A stretch of DNA of 64,000 bases from Gari tellinella. Its lineage: Eukaryota; Mollusca; Bivalvia; Cardiida; Psammobiidae. Positions 26,501 to 41,500 of this stretch are shown in pieces. The position numbers were made by a program, and so were the translations under genes. Every line of letters begins with the position of its first letter. The stretch's first letter is position 1. The notes beneath the pieces are model-generated. The model saw only the letters and a program-made list of their open reading frames with translations, was not told the origin of the DNA and ran no database searches. Where the stretch lies: the NCBI GenBank assembly GCA_922989275.2, contig OV277870.1, positions 38,622,356 through 38,686,355 on the forward strand, written 5' to 3'.

Positions 26501-29500
26501 TTTCTTAAAATAATTTTCCTAGCTCAAATAAACATGTCCACCAGTGGATGGGTTAAGTTTATCTATAATGGCCTATAGTGAAAACTTTAAAGAATATTCT
26601 TCTCTGAAATTACTCTCCAAATTGAATTCTTTTTCTACATAAACGATCCTTTGGTGACCCTGTAACAGATTTCTTAAAAAGATTGTTCTAGCTTTAAAAT
26701 AACATGGCCGCTAATGGGTGGGACACATTTTCTTTTTATGACTGTAAAGTAAAGATTTTAAAACCCCTCTTTTTTACTGCTGGTCCAAATTGAAAATATT
26801 TCACACGAATAATTCATGTATGACCCATTACCAGATTTCTTACAATAATTTTGCTAGCTTAAAAACCATGGCCGCCAATGGGTAGGATACGTTTACCTAT
26901 GATGTCTTATAGTGGAAATTAAAAAAAAACCCATCATCTTGTTTAAACAACTGACCCGATTTGAAAATTCCCGTACACAGATAATCAATGAATAGCTGTT
27001 TGCAGGATTTGCAAAACCAATTCGCCTAACTTGAAAAACAATGCTTCCAGCGGGTGGTTAAATATTTCCCTATATGGCCAAAATGAAAACCAAAAACAAA
27101 TCTCTATTTCCAAAACCACTTGCTCAATTTTATTGTCACAATGACCGTACCCATGGGGTACCAGGTGAGAGATTTAGGACCATCATTGCCCTCTTGTTCA
27201 CAACATATTCTTAGTGTAAATACATCATTTCTCGCTCCTTCTGGTATGAAACCAAATCTCTGGACGGAACTTTTTTGTATTCGTTCATTGATGGTCACCA
27301 ATGGAGTTTTGACATTGTGACTCATAAAACTAATAGTCGATGATCTTTGCATTTAAAAGCATTTGGTTTCGTGGGTAAAGCAATGTAAATTGAAGTAGGA
27401 AATAATCTGGAAGATTGCCACTATCATAGATGTAATTAAACCTTTTTATAGACTATTTCTAAACCTTTCTGAAAAAGCAAATAATCATGTAAAATGTTAA
27501 CTATTATTGATTCACTGTATACAAGAACTTAAGTTTATATAATTTATCGGATGAGCTTCACATATCCAGTAGCTCCTCGTATCCTACACGAGCTGCAGCA
27601 GTCCCTTGTTTGGGAATGGAGAAATATCCCACAAGCTTTCGTAAATAATTACGTTCTGACAGAGCTGTCTGCAGGCCATATGAACCAGAGGTTGTCACAC
27701 CAGGCATTAAATAGAGTTGTGCTATGTAAATGTGACATTTGATTTACCCAGCGAGGATTGTGATTATGAATTTGATGGTGACTTTTGAAATTGTTCAATT
27801 CTGAATTGGCGCAATTACGTGACTTTGTGACTTTGTGAATTCAACTTTCCCTGTGTCAATTTTATTAGTTATGTTTTACATTTACTTGCCGATCGAAATT
27901 TCTACCATGTATGTATGATGTATTGAGTAATACATGTTTTAAATTTCAACGCATTCCGTCAACGAACACTCAAATTATATTATATATAGAAAGTGTTGCG
28001 TTTAGCTGTGGCCTTGAGAGTATTGTTTTGCTTTGAGCAGTCACCTACCGTAAGCACATAAATTAACCTCATATCATAGTCATAATAGATAGGTTTTCTT
28101 ATACATATAGACACGTGTAAAGCGGGCGAGTTTGAGTGTGATGGTGAGTGTATGTCTGCTGATGTTCGATGTGATGGAACGGTCGACTGTGTAGACTTCA
28201 CTGACGAGGACAACTGTCGTATGTATATACCATATATGCATATCTCGAACTTGCTTAACTCGAAATTTTCGTATTTTTACAGTTGAAGTTCACTTTTTCT
28301 ACCTCGTTTAAATTTATCATACCCGTATTTCAAAGTTAAAACGTGGATTAGCCACGTGTTAACTTCGAAGTACGGCTATGTCGACTTTAGCAAGTTATAC
28401 ATACGCACATGCACATGTAAACGTCTTTTATTCTTGATTAAACATATACATGTTTTCATCTCTCTCCTTCTCTCTCTTAATCTGTCTGTCTAATTTTCTC
28501 TGTCTATCTCCCTCACTCTCTCTGTCTGTCTTTTTGTCTCCCTGTATTTGTGTCTATCTGTGTGTGTCTCTCTCTGTAACTCCTTATCTCTTTCTCTATC
28601 TGCTAATATGTGTGTGTGTGTGTCTCTCTCTCTCTCTCTCTCTCTCTGTATATGTATGTGTGTGTCTCTATGTGTCTCTTAGTGTCTCTGTGTCACTTCC
28701 TCTGTCTCTGTGTTTCTGTCTGTACAGTGTGACTTTTCTGAATGTCTCTTTTAATCTGTCTGTATGTCGGTTTTCCCTTTCGCTGTCTCTCTGTCCTTCT
28801 CTCTGTGTGTCCGTCTATCTGTCCGACTCAGTATGTCCAGTGTATTGTTACCTAATTTGTTTGCAAATTCAAACTTTTGTGCAGACGCCGAGAATGAGAT
28901 TACGCATAGATTAGGCCAACACTGTTCTGCAATACAATAAATATTGTTTTCTCATGACATAACATATATAGTTTAAGCAAAACCCATTCATTGCCTTACC
29001 CCGAGTACAATAGTTATTTGCTAACAGTTTGGATCCTAATCAGACGCCGCGTTACTATATGCCACTCATTGCGATTTTTTATCAGCCGAACTACCTAAAA
29101 TTAAGATTTGAGATATAAAAGCAGACGACCCTTATTTAAATTTGATGACGTCATGGCAGTGAAGGGGACGAAGCAGATGCTATTATGGCAATAAGAAGGT
29201 TGTCTCTTTCACTGCCAACGGCGTCAAATAGCACTCGTATCGACATTTCTTTAGTCAAAATAGCCCTCAATTGAATTTAAAAATATTGCAGACGACACTA
29301 CCAATGAAGACGATATTTTGTAGATGAAATATGCAATTACCCGTATGCGGGTCCATCTAAAGACCCCAAACTTCCCCAAACCTCCCCAAACCACTCCCTA
29401 CCTCTTAAAATCACTTAAAATAACCAAAACTACTTACAATCCTTAATACCTAATCACATAAAGCTTATGTATGGCGAAGTAAGGCTAAAACAATGAAAAC

Positions 29501-32500
29501 CAAAATAAGAATGTAATCTACGATGTTTTTCATTTCAAGGGGGGCAACTCGTGCAAAACTTAAGAATGCTATTTACAGTTACTACTAAATATCAATCCAT
29601 TTCCCAATGGAATGTTACTTGTTGTGAAGACAGGCATCCATTTAAAGCAGGATGAAAGTAAAACAGAATGCGCCTTAAGACACATTCTGCTTTACTTTCA
29701 GCCTGCTTTAAGCTACCATCTGCTAGAATATGGAAACCTTGTTTTAAAGTGGTTTCGAGAGGTTTCAGGAGAGTTGGGGTCTTTAGACGGACCGGCCGTC
29801 TGCTGGCATTGTTTTTTTTCGTTCAGTGATCTAGATCCATATTGTTTGTTTATGTTAATGTTGTCGAGCTATACAGTCCTCCCTCTCTACAACGACATCC
29901 AATGGGAGACCGAAAGTGTGTGCGTTGTTCAGAGGTAGTCGTTATAGGGAGGGACATTGGCTAACATTTTGCAGCTTGAATCCAGTTCAGACGCCGCGTA
30001 ACGTGTATAGATGTATTTGCTTACTAACGTTTTTTTTTTTAAGTTGACAATTTCATTTTCAACAACCTATGCCACGTGGCAATATTATAATACTAAATTA
30101 CTAGACGTACGACATAGAAACATCAATGTATTATAATACATAACCATCAAGCAGTACCGTGTGCATATAAGAGTTAATACACAGTCACATAACCATGGCA
30201 TGCAATCAATGAATTTAAACCGTTGTTAACACAATAGTTATTTATACTATATAATGATTTCGAAATTTAATGCAATGAAGTGTAGATTGTTTGTTTTTAA
30301 AATACTGGCTTTTACAATCTGCGCTGCATACTGTTTGGAGCCCGATCAGGCGTCGTCTTTACCGGCATCTTACCAGGCTCCAAACTATCTGCAATGCACA
30401 TTTTATTTTAGCACAGCCGCATTTGTTGGGAAAGAATAACATCTACTGTGAAGAAAACATTATCTTTCCCGTTTAAACGCAAACGGAACGTAAACGCATT
30501 GCAATAAAATGGAGAAAATAACACTTTTTAGAACATTTTAACGATTTATTGTATTCCGAGTGGCAAACAGTTTGGAGCCTGATCAGACGCCGGGTAACCC
30601 GGCGTCTGATCTGGCTCCAAACTGTTTGCAATGGAAAAAATGGTTTTAGCGTAAACGCGTTTATTGGGAAAGAATAACAGATTCTCCACTGTACCCCATT
30701 GTACATGTGCTGTTTATTTCTACTGACAGAAGGGGTACCGGCAGCACCAGGAATAATAAACTTCGCAGGTGTAAAGTCCAGATCTGTGACTGCAAGGTTT
30801 GAGACAGTTCTTGAAGGAAATGCTGAATTGAAGAGTGTCCAGCTGGAATATGACGATGGCACTGGTACTGTCAAAGTCATCACTATCTCTGAAGATCTGA
30901 CGAACCCAATGTTTGCCGAAATAACTAACCTTGGTTAGTAGGTTAAGAGTAAAACCTGAGGTCAGAAGCCAGCCACTCATTGTAAAATCAGGGTACAGTT
31001 AAACCTCTCCATAACGACCACTTAAACGAATGCTTATATTTATTGTATAAAAGGCAGTAAACAGCTTAAAGCAAGGTGACAGCAAACAGAAAGCTCCTAT
31101 AAGAGTTTTCTGTTTTACTTTTACCTTTCCTAAAGCTGATACCTGTCGTTCATACATAATAATTAATACACATTACCAGTTGACAGTGCGATACAGAGTG
31201 ATGTATTTAGCTCGAGACGATTTTGGCGGAAATAGCCGATCTGACGAGCGCCTTGGCGCGAGTCTGATCGGTTGTTTCCGCCAAAAACGTCGAGAGCTAA
31301 ATGCAACACTCTGTAGCACACTGCCAAATGGTGATGTGTTTATTATATGCCTTGAATACACACCAGAAACAATTAAATAGTTGTTTAAATCATTTTATAG
31401 CCAACATTTATTAGTTATTTGAAGCAGAACAAGATTTTTTGTTTGCCACAATGAATAACGCGGCACTTGTTCACGTACGTAAATGACGTCACGTTAAATC
31501 GAAAGCGAGGTCAGAGTAAAATACAAAGTGGCTGATACAAGGTGGCTGATACAGACTCTTGTATTTTACTGTGCAAATACACGCGGAAACGCTCGATATC
31601 ATACGAAGGCATATAATAAATACATTTATTGGAATAGAGAGGTTTTACTGTAATCTATAAATGAAGGTAGAAAGAAAGAAGCGAATTCTTTTAAATACGG
31701 TAGTTCCGAAAATTGGTTGTTAACGTGGTCGACCATAGTTTCCCTACAAATTATGCAATTTCTTCTCACTTAAAATATCTAAAAATCTTTTAAGGAAGTA
31801 TAAATTTCTTTTACAACCGTTTCTTTGGCCGTCTTTAACACCTTTCTCCACCATACTATCATAATCATATGTATTTAATATTAAGAGTAAGACTTTATAT
31901 AGTGAAAACTCTAACAAATCCTTAGAGTTTGTACATGTTACGCGTGCGTGTAGTTAGACTTTATATAGTGAACATTCAAACAAAACCTACGAAATAGTAC
32001 ATGGTACCTGTGCGTTAAGTTAGACTTTGTATAGGGAACTTTCTAAAAAAACCACTTAGAAATAGTACATGCATTATTCTGACAAAGACTTAGAAACAGT
32101 ACAAAAATACGTATGAGTGTAGTTGGACATTATGAGGTGAATATTCTGACAAAGACATAGAAACCTCACCAAACACGTATATAGTAGTTAGACATTATGG
32201 GATGAATATTCTGACAAAGACTTAGAAATAGTACAAAAATCGTATGAGTGTAGTTGGAAATGATGAGGTTATTATTCTGACAATGCCTTAAAAACAGTAC
32301 AAAAATACAAATGAGTGGTGTTGGACATTATGTGGTGAATATTCTGACAAAGCCTTATAGAAAGTACAAAATACGTATGTGTGTAGTAAGACATTATGAG
32401 GTGAATATTCTGACAAAGCCATATAAATAGTACACAATACGTATGAGTGTAGTTAGAAATTATGATGTGAATCTTCTGACAAAGACTTAGAAACAGTACG

Positions 32501-35500
32501 AAATACGCATGAGTGTAGTTTAAGGTTCATGTAATGTGTCTGTACGAGAAAAAAATACCCAAATTTGAAAAGTTGCAATACTCAATAACTATACCACATT
32601 GGCTAAAACTATTTTTACACAGCATAAATAAGTAGTCAATGAAAAGGAGCATGCCTAAATTTTCATTAATATAAGTGTACTTGTGATGTCAGAAGATCCA
32701 AAAGTAGCGAACTTGGAGTAAAAATAGCCTCATCAGCAGAATATATCAAATCACTTAATGGCACGTATTTTCGGAAATCTGGTAGAATACATACAAAGAA
32801 CCCATTACATACTGGGTACTCCTACACAGAATGTCTTACAAAAGTCAGAAAAAACCTTGTTATTGGCCCTTAGAATACCCCATGCTTGATTCAAGGGCAG
32901 CCATTTGCATTTTACAAATTTGTAGAAGTTTGCTAACATTTAAAGTCCATTTACTCCAAATCTACAAAACCGAATGACAATTGTTATATAAGTGCGGACA
33001 GAGAAAAGAACAAGCAATATGATTGATGGAATGTCACTCACCCAAATCACTGCAGTTAGACAATATATCCGTTCAATTATATCAAGGTCACCGAAATATG
33101 TCATTTGTCGACTTTTCCGATTAATCCGCATTTTCTCATTTTTTAATATCCATATTTTCAACTTTTATTTCAGTTCACTATTGTTGTTTGATACATAAAC
33201 AATAAAATAAGTGCATTGCGCATTACTTTCGATCATAAATTTCTCCGTATGTCACGATTCTTTAGCGGATTACTTGTCGGAAAGTAATTTCGTCCCTGTA
33301 CAGCTGACCTTTGTTTCAGGAAAATCAACAGTTTGTCCCTTTAAATCACCTTTTTACACCCATTCAAGTATTCCTCATCTTTCCGGCTATTGTAATGTTG
33401 ATTAATATTTCACTTTGCATTGCGATCTCTATTATATAAAGCTTACATTGTTGTGAAACTATTCAAGCCTTTGGCAGGTACAGGGGTAAATGCTCATGTA
33501 CAGTGGAGAATGTGTTATTCTTTCCCCAATAAACGCGTTTACGATAAAACTATTATTTGCAGTGCAAACAGTTTGGAGCCAGATCAGACACCGGGTAACC
33601 CGGCGTCTGATCAGGCTCCAAACTGTTTGCCACCACGATAAACATGAAATATCAGAATTGTCCAAAAATTGTTATTTTCTACGTTTTAGTGCTTTGCGTT
33701 TGCGTACGTTTGCTTTTAAACGGGAAAGAATAACAGAATCGCCACTGTATATACTATTGCACGAGTTGGACAAGGCTTTCTATGGTGTCCTAGTAGGGAC
33801 ACAACCGACGATTTCGTTCGGCAGAGACACACAATTCTTTTTTGTCCTTACTACTTTTTTCACGTATATTCTGCTTCTGCATTTCACACATACACTCACA
33901 TTAAAATACTGTAATAGTTCATGAGTATAATTATGCAACTACCACCCTGATAGCCTTACTTCAGTAGTTGTAAGAATTTAAAAACAATCATAAGGGCACA
34001 GATATTTGAAAATTTAGTCAGAAACAATCATATATTAATTTATCTTATGCTCAATTTGGTTTTCGTTCTAGGGGATCCTGCGTTTTACAGTTAATTGAAT
34101 ACATAGATGATTAGTCACATTACATTGAGGGTGATAGAATTTGGGAAAATATATTGTATATTTAGATTTTGTCAAAGCTTTTGAGAGCATTGTACATTAA
34201 CGTTTTCTCGCAAAGTATCAGTATTTGGTATCAGAGGGCCCGTTTTGTCATGGAAACGTGACTTTTTTACTGGACGTAGGCAATATGTATCTGTGAAAGG
34301 ACCCTGGTATGTTTCGTGGGAAGACATTTTAAGTGGAGTACCCCAGGGAAGCGTCCTGGGACCCATATTATTAATATGTTTATAATAGATGACCCCCTAC
34401 CCCTGAAGTTATACGTAGTATTGTGAAATTATTAGCTTATGGTACCAAACTATACAACAAAGACATTAAGATTGATATTATCCAGCACGACTTAGATGCC
34501 TTACATATAGTCAAAGTGGCTGTTGCGTTTTAATGTGAAAAATTACAGAACCATACACTTTGGAAGAGACAACCAATATTATCAGTATACTTTGAACTTT
34601 GCGGACATTGAGTATGCTAGTGAAAAGGGGGATTTAGGGGTAATATTAGGATTAAAAAGTAAGTAGACATATAGGTGAAAAAGATAACAAATCCATCAGT
34701 GTATTATCCTTAATAATCAGAATGTATGATTACATTTCGAAAAGCTATTTCGTATTTTTGTACAAAGCACTCGTCAGGTCAATATGGAAACACTATTATC
34801 ATGTAGTGTGGTATATATTCTTAAAAGAAGTGTTTAAAAATTATGTAAGCCTACCAATAAGCGTCTCCTGGATTGTCAACCTTACATGTACCGAAAGATT
34901 GGTTTTCAAAAATTGCTTGGTCATCGACGAAGCCGTGGTGATATGATACAATGTTGAAAATTATTTTAAGAAATGGAGGATATACATATAGAAAGATTTT
35001 ACCTTAAAAATATTTTTCGAATTAAAAAAACATCATTAAGTTTACAACACTTTTCACAGAGAATTATAAACAACCGGATCTCACTTCAGTTTATATAGAA
35101 TTAAAAATAATAAATTTTGTTGATACATTTATATGCCGGATGAATTATTTTTTTAATCGAAGCTTCAATGTCATAGTCATGTGTTTGTGCACTTCATTGG
35201 ATTAGAATCAAATATTGCATACTGTTTAATGAATAATTCAGTTGAGAGGGGTCGAAATGGAATATTCTTAATAATTAGAATGACCACACAGCATCTGGAA
35301 ACAAACATCTACTTGATGGGCATTTAAAATGATGTTTAAAAAGGCACTAGTAACCACTGTTCCCTCCATTTTACGGATACATTGCAGAATACGTCCCCTC
35401 ATTGATTTTACGTAACGTTTCAAATACGTTGGCATTCCAACCAAAATGCACTAGGAGGTCATTATGGTTCAAATTTGATGATTTGACCCGACCTTGTTAT

Positions 35501-38500
35501 CAAATACATCCGATATGTGTTCTATTGGGCTCATGCCCGAGGATAAAACAGGCCAAGGCAGAACGTTAATGTATTTTAGCAAGAAATTGTGTGGTGATAC
35601 GCGCCGTGTGATGCTTTATACATGTATTGTCAAGCTGAAAATGCCAGGCCCTTCCTTTCTTTTGCATGAATCGAATCACTTTGCTATTTAAAACATTGAT
35701 GTAACGCTGAGCTTTGGCATTTTATTGAATAATAACCAAGTCAATTTCCAGAGTTCTAATTTTCCCAAACCAAACCATAGCGCTGCCACTACCCATTATT
35801 TCTCTCTCAAACATATCGTTCTCCACGGTCACTCCTCCTTTTTGCGCATTGAGGCGAGCGGACCGTGGCGAGATTCTCTTGCCTTCGCGGTAATGAATGT
35901 AGCGCTGTTTACAGTGAAACACCTGTATCTGCGCACGTGCAAAGTAAGGAACACGTTGGCAAGCTTAGACGCATAAAGAGACCTGGGATTTGAATAGCAA
36001 TTGTGTAATCGTTATACGCAATGAAGTCATTATAATCATGTATGTACCTTGCAACATGCGTTAAAACACAGTTATAGAAGAATTCTAGGAAGAGGATGGG
36101 GTTATAAAGAAGCAGATCCTCACGCGAGAGCCCAACAACGATTCTCAATGTATTCTCAAGGTATAATTCAGTTAAAAAAGGATGAAAAAATAATACAGCC
36201 TGCATATTTATACATGTAATAATGTTTAACAGAGGCTCGTGTTGCCCACCATACTTTGGAAAAAATAAGTAGTCCCCCATTGCAAAATAGTGTTGTCCTT
36301 GAAAATTGTCAAATATTCCATGACTTCTTCTGTTGTTATTTGAGTGGATTTCGTCAGGATTTTGGTCCTACTACCTCATGTAAAGCATATTCTTCAATAT
36401 AGAGGAAGGATTTATTGAATTTCAGTACAGAAAATTTGCTGCACATTTTGGTGCAAATCCAAACATATTGTTCAAAATCAAGATACACAGTTTTCCTTTC
36501 AAATTGTAAGCTATCTCATAAGCTTGTTCATTTCAATACGAACATTTTGATATGAAATTATGTAACATTGCTCCATAAATGACCAAAATATCACCTTTCA
36601 AAAATGCACCAAAAAACACTTTACAAGAACCTTAACGTTATGAGGTGAATATTCTGAGAAAGACTTAAAAGTAGTGTAGTTTGACTTCAAATTGCAAATT
36701 TTCTTATATAGACTTATACTTCCTACAATATGCCCGTACTTGTATTTTGACTTATGTGTTCACTTTTCTTACAGAGAACAAGATGTACACACTGTGTGTG
36801 TAGTTTGGTGTAGATTAACCTTATGTGTTGATTTTAAATTCGACAGAGTACACTGCATGCGTGCTTGTAGCCTGACCTTTTGTATTGTTTGAAAAGCGTT
36901 ACACGGTGTACACATTTCACTTGAAGTTTTACCCTGCGTGCAATACTGCACAGAACATCGTACACTTTACAAGAAACGCGTGCAAATAGTTTGACTTATG
37001 TTTTGTTTCAATAGAGTATTACCCGATGTACAAATAACACTAATAGTTTTGCCTTTTATGTTGTTCTTACAGAACGTTGTGCATATTTCAAGAAACGAGT
37101 GGGAGCAGTTTGAATGGATGTGCTGTTTCATAGAGCCTTACGCGAGCATGTAATTTTGCTTTATGTGCTTTTTGCAGAGTCTTACAGAGTTCGAGGGGTG
37201 TTTCATAATTAATGCAACTTGATCCATAACGTCCATAAAGTAAGTGCAAAATGCATGTGTGATACATCATTCGAAAGAGCAATTCTTCACCAACGCAGTG
37301 GTATATTGTTCGATAAGATCACATGGCTAGATAAGTCACAACACGAAACCGAAATTACCCCACGTACAGGGCACTGACTTTATGTGATACTTTACAGAAC
37401 CATGCACGGAGTACAAATGACACAAGCGTGTAGTTTGGCTTCATGTGTTGTGCTATTTCATCGGACATATACAGTGTCTCAGTGGCGAAATACCAAAACC
37501 ACTTACTCACTTACAAAGATCCTTATACAGAGTACACATAAATGTGCGTTTTAATGATGTCCTAACTTTATGTGTTGTTTTACAGAACCTTACACTGAGT
37601 ACAACATACGTGTACGTGTAGAGACCACTGGAGGGACCAGCGAGTACAGTGCTTATCAGAAAGTCACCACAGATGTAGAGGGTAGGTAGCATGTATAACA
37701 GAGACGAAATGTTATTCTTTTCACATATGCACATTTATGCTACAACAAAGCTGTCCATTGCAAACAGTTTTGAACCTGATCAGACACTGAGTTACTCGGC
37801 ATCTGATCAAGCTTCAAACAGTTTGCTTTCCAAATAAAAAGCATTTTTCAGAAACTGACATTTTCTACAACTTATTGCATTGCACTTTCAAATGCTTTGG
37901 AGAGAACGTTTCTATTTCAACAAAAATTCGCTTATTAGGACAGGATAAAGTGGCCGTTGTAATGTGTCATTTAACAAAAGTTTCTTTGTTTCATCATGTG
38001 TTATTGCCTTATAAACCGCGGTTTGGAGTTCAGGGACCCGTTTTACGAAACATCGTACGCTATATATCGCTGTAAGTCATATTCTAATATTCTCAATTAT
38101 TATTTATTTCGTAATATTAATCTGTCTTGTGATATCTTTTTAGAGTCGTCTTGTAAAGAGATGTCACAAGACAGGATTAGAAATTAAAGGTGTTTTGAAA
38201 ATTTGACTTACGACCGTTTTTGTCGTACGACGTTTCGTTAGTCCGACTCATGGTGCGCAGCAATTTAAAAACGAGGTCCTTCCATCTCTTACCTAATTTG
38301 CAGCGTGTAACTAACCGTGATTTATAGGGTTATAATCAACGATGGATCGAAGATTATTTGGATTTTAATTGTACCGCCTATATAGACTGTCTATTTACAT
38401 GTATTACAGAGTATACTATAAAATAGTTTAAGTTAAAAATGCGAATTAAATGTTTATCGCCCTGTTGGAATTATGTAATAATCGGATGACAAGTCGAAGT

Positions 38501-41500
38501 GGTTAACCCTGCACACTGACAGCCTCTTTAAACTGTCTTTTTTCTCAACGTAATTTGGTGCAGAATATACCACAGTGAATTTGTCCTTGGTTAACGGAGA
38601 CGAATTCACGTTCCATGTGAGATCATTCTGTTACTTGAATCCTAAAACCGGTAAAATTTGAGTTGTTACATGTACTTACTTAAGGTTACTTAAGTTTTTT
38701 TCCCAATGCAAGCCCTAGCGGATCCTCTATGATTGACTCAGTTAACCACTTCACTGTCATATGACGCCATAACCCATGTATCAGATACATTGCCATAGTA
38801 TGGTCTGCTCGCAAACATATATTATTTTAGTAAGTTTGACAGAAAAAGTATTTATAAGAGTGCCAGATAGTTAAGACAATGATCAGAAGCCGCGCTATTT
38901 GATGTATGTTGTTTGGATTTGAAGTATTTGTTAATGTTGTTGAATTTCTCACTGAATGGTGATAAGAATTGGTGATCATTCTGAAAAGAGGTGACTGCTT
39001 TATGTAGGAAAGCATGAAGACTCAGTCGTAGGTTTTACTATTATCTAAGAAATGAACTGATTGTTTTCGGTGAACGCCGTAAAAATCGGTTATTTCTTAT
39101 ATTTACAATATATTTGCTGTAATTTCTATTCTACCACACCTCGCGCACGCTTCTATATAAACAAAGAAGGGACGTATGTGTGTTTAAAATCACAATAAAA
39201 CACACACGCGCTGTAACGTCTTAACGTGACGTCATATGGCTGCAAACTGTGGTTTAATTGAAGTGTACGATTCGAAATAATAAATTCATACCAGTGTTTA
39301 ATCGTGCAATAAACACGGATAGTCGTTAAAATGCTGGTATTAAAATCACTCGGCCTTGTGCCTCTTGATTTTATAACTCCTACCCATGTTTTATTGCACG
39401 ATTAAACACTGGTATGAATTTATTATTTCTTAAATATCAAATGAACATTTTGTTAGTACACATGTATTTTTAATTCATATTAGAGGTTGATAACACGAAT
39501 AATGTGTACCCTAAAAGGAACGGTTATGGCCGCCCCTCTGCGAGACTTATCGACAAGTCCCACCTCCATGAGCTGAGCATTTTCATCTATACGAATCAAA
39601 CGACACAATTTTCAATGGAATTAAATTGGGCGAATGTATATGACCTGTTGACTGCAATGGATGTTAAAACTTTTTCTACAGAGCCTCAGAGTTGAAAAAA
39701 GTTTTATTTCCATTTAAGAATGACAGGTCACAAACACAATTTAGTAAAACCTCTCCATTAAGACCACTAAAACGATGCAAATTTGTTGTTTGTAAGACAA
39801 GTGACACTTTTATTTAGAGCCAGGTAAAAGTTTAAAAGAAACTGATTAAGGAACTTATTGTTTTACTGTATATGCTCCCATCTTTAAGCAGCCACCCTCT
39901 AAAACAGAATGATTAAGATAATTTAGTGGTCGTCAAAGAGGGTTTTTACAATTAATTGTTTAAAAAAATGACGTTTGTTTAAAAAAAACATTTGCCTCAA
40001 TAGATGCCAATTTTCTTGTCGTTTGATGTGGCTCCAAACTGTCTTCATTTAAAATTTACAACAATTTTTAGAGTACACGTGTGTTTATTTATAAAAACTG
40101 ACGCTCCAATGCTTGACTATATGGATAAAGAACTGTGTAGATTAACGAAATAGCAAAATATGTGAAGCTTGTACGAATTTGTAATAAGCGGTTTCTGGGG
40201 CATTTTGAATGTCGAAAATTAGCCCGTTGCCCTGTTTAAAGAGTGTTTGTACTCTTAACTTGAATATGAAAGCGTGTCTTTTGTACTCTTCACTTAAACA
40301 ATATTGTTAGAATGTATGCTCTTTACTTGAACATGGCTGTCTGTATTCATATTCTGTATTTAAACAAGTTTACTAGGCCTGATATTCTTTAATCTTAACA
40401 ATATTGATAGGCATTATGCTTCTGCTTAAATTTGGTTGCTGGGCATTATACAAATGTTATTGATTAAGGTCCAAATGCTCCTAAGATCGTGATACTGGAC
40501 ACACCTACTGCAACATCAGTATTTGTACAATGGATCCCACCGAGCAAATTCTACCGGAATATCGATTATTACCATATACAATACTGGAGTCTAACCAACG
40601 AGAGCTGGGCAAGTGAAGAACTGGTGGATGGAACAGAAGACAAGGTTAGTAAACCGGACTGTAACAAAATAATTACAGTCGAGTCCAAATAACTCGAGCT
40701 AGGTCATGTCGATTTATTCTTATTTCAAAGTTAAAACGTGGCCAAGCCACGTTTTAACTTTAAAAAAAGGATATGTTCGAATTTAGCAAATTCCGGTTTT
40801 CGAACAGCATTTGCAGATATACAGATAAGTCTTAATCAAGAGTACGAATATCTGTCTTGCTTACATCTAGGACCCGCTCAGTTCCCAGAGAACTTCCTGT
40901 CTTGTCGTGGATCTGGGGCTTAATTGTCATAGGGGATATTTTCTGTTTATAAGACCGATATTTTCTCCTCTGCCAGGAGCTAAAAGGAAGGCGGGGCGGT
41001 GGTTTTGATCCCATGCGCTACTGGCAACGAATGAGATTAGCCAAAATCATCTTCCTACATATATATATAATGGTGGAGCTTCTAAGTGTTTGTCGTGTCG
41101 TATTGTTTGGCGTACTTTTTCGAGTGTTTCGTTTATTTGATGTGTATGTATATGTAGTCGTTTCTCGGCGCCATATGACCATTTTATGTGTCGCGGTGCC
41201 GTAAAACCCAACTCAATCAATGAGCTCGTCTGCCGTCTATCTGATTTGTACGCCTCTCGCATGAAGTGCAGTGAAAGTGTTTAACGGAAACTAATAACGC
41301 TTTTGCCACAACATATTATAACAAAGTGGTCAATAAAACAAACCCTTTTTGTTTCGTTTCTATTTCCAGACAACAATTTCCAACATACCTACTAACAGTC
41401 AGTACAAAATGAAGATTGCGGGGGTTACTCAGAGTATCCATGACGAAACAAGCTTTACTGGAGAATTCTCCGATGAGGTTCTGTTTACTTTGAAAGGTAA

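Larger units (their letters stand above)
32520..36635. mobile_element. 4.1-kb composite element flanked by TTAA, inserted in the array
   Basis: TTAA at 32520-32523 and 36632-36635 bracket 4108 bp. The ends are inverted: GGTTCATGTAATGTGT at the left and the mirror of GGTTCTTGTAAAGTGT at the right (two mismatches in 16). Tandem-array sequence flanks both sides. The interior contains a CAGTGGAGAA MITE (33501-33747), a LINE fragment and a Tc1-like transposase fragment, which look like later nested insertions. No transposase of its own is recognised. TTAA target suggests a piggyBac-like mobiliser. Confidence 0.6.

Noticed and set aside
28450..28914. 154-codon open frame rich in Leu, Ser, Cys and Val resembling membrane segments
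   Set aside because: It lies entirely in CT/GT simple sequence, with no complexity or domain signature.
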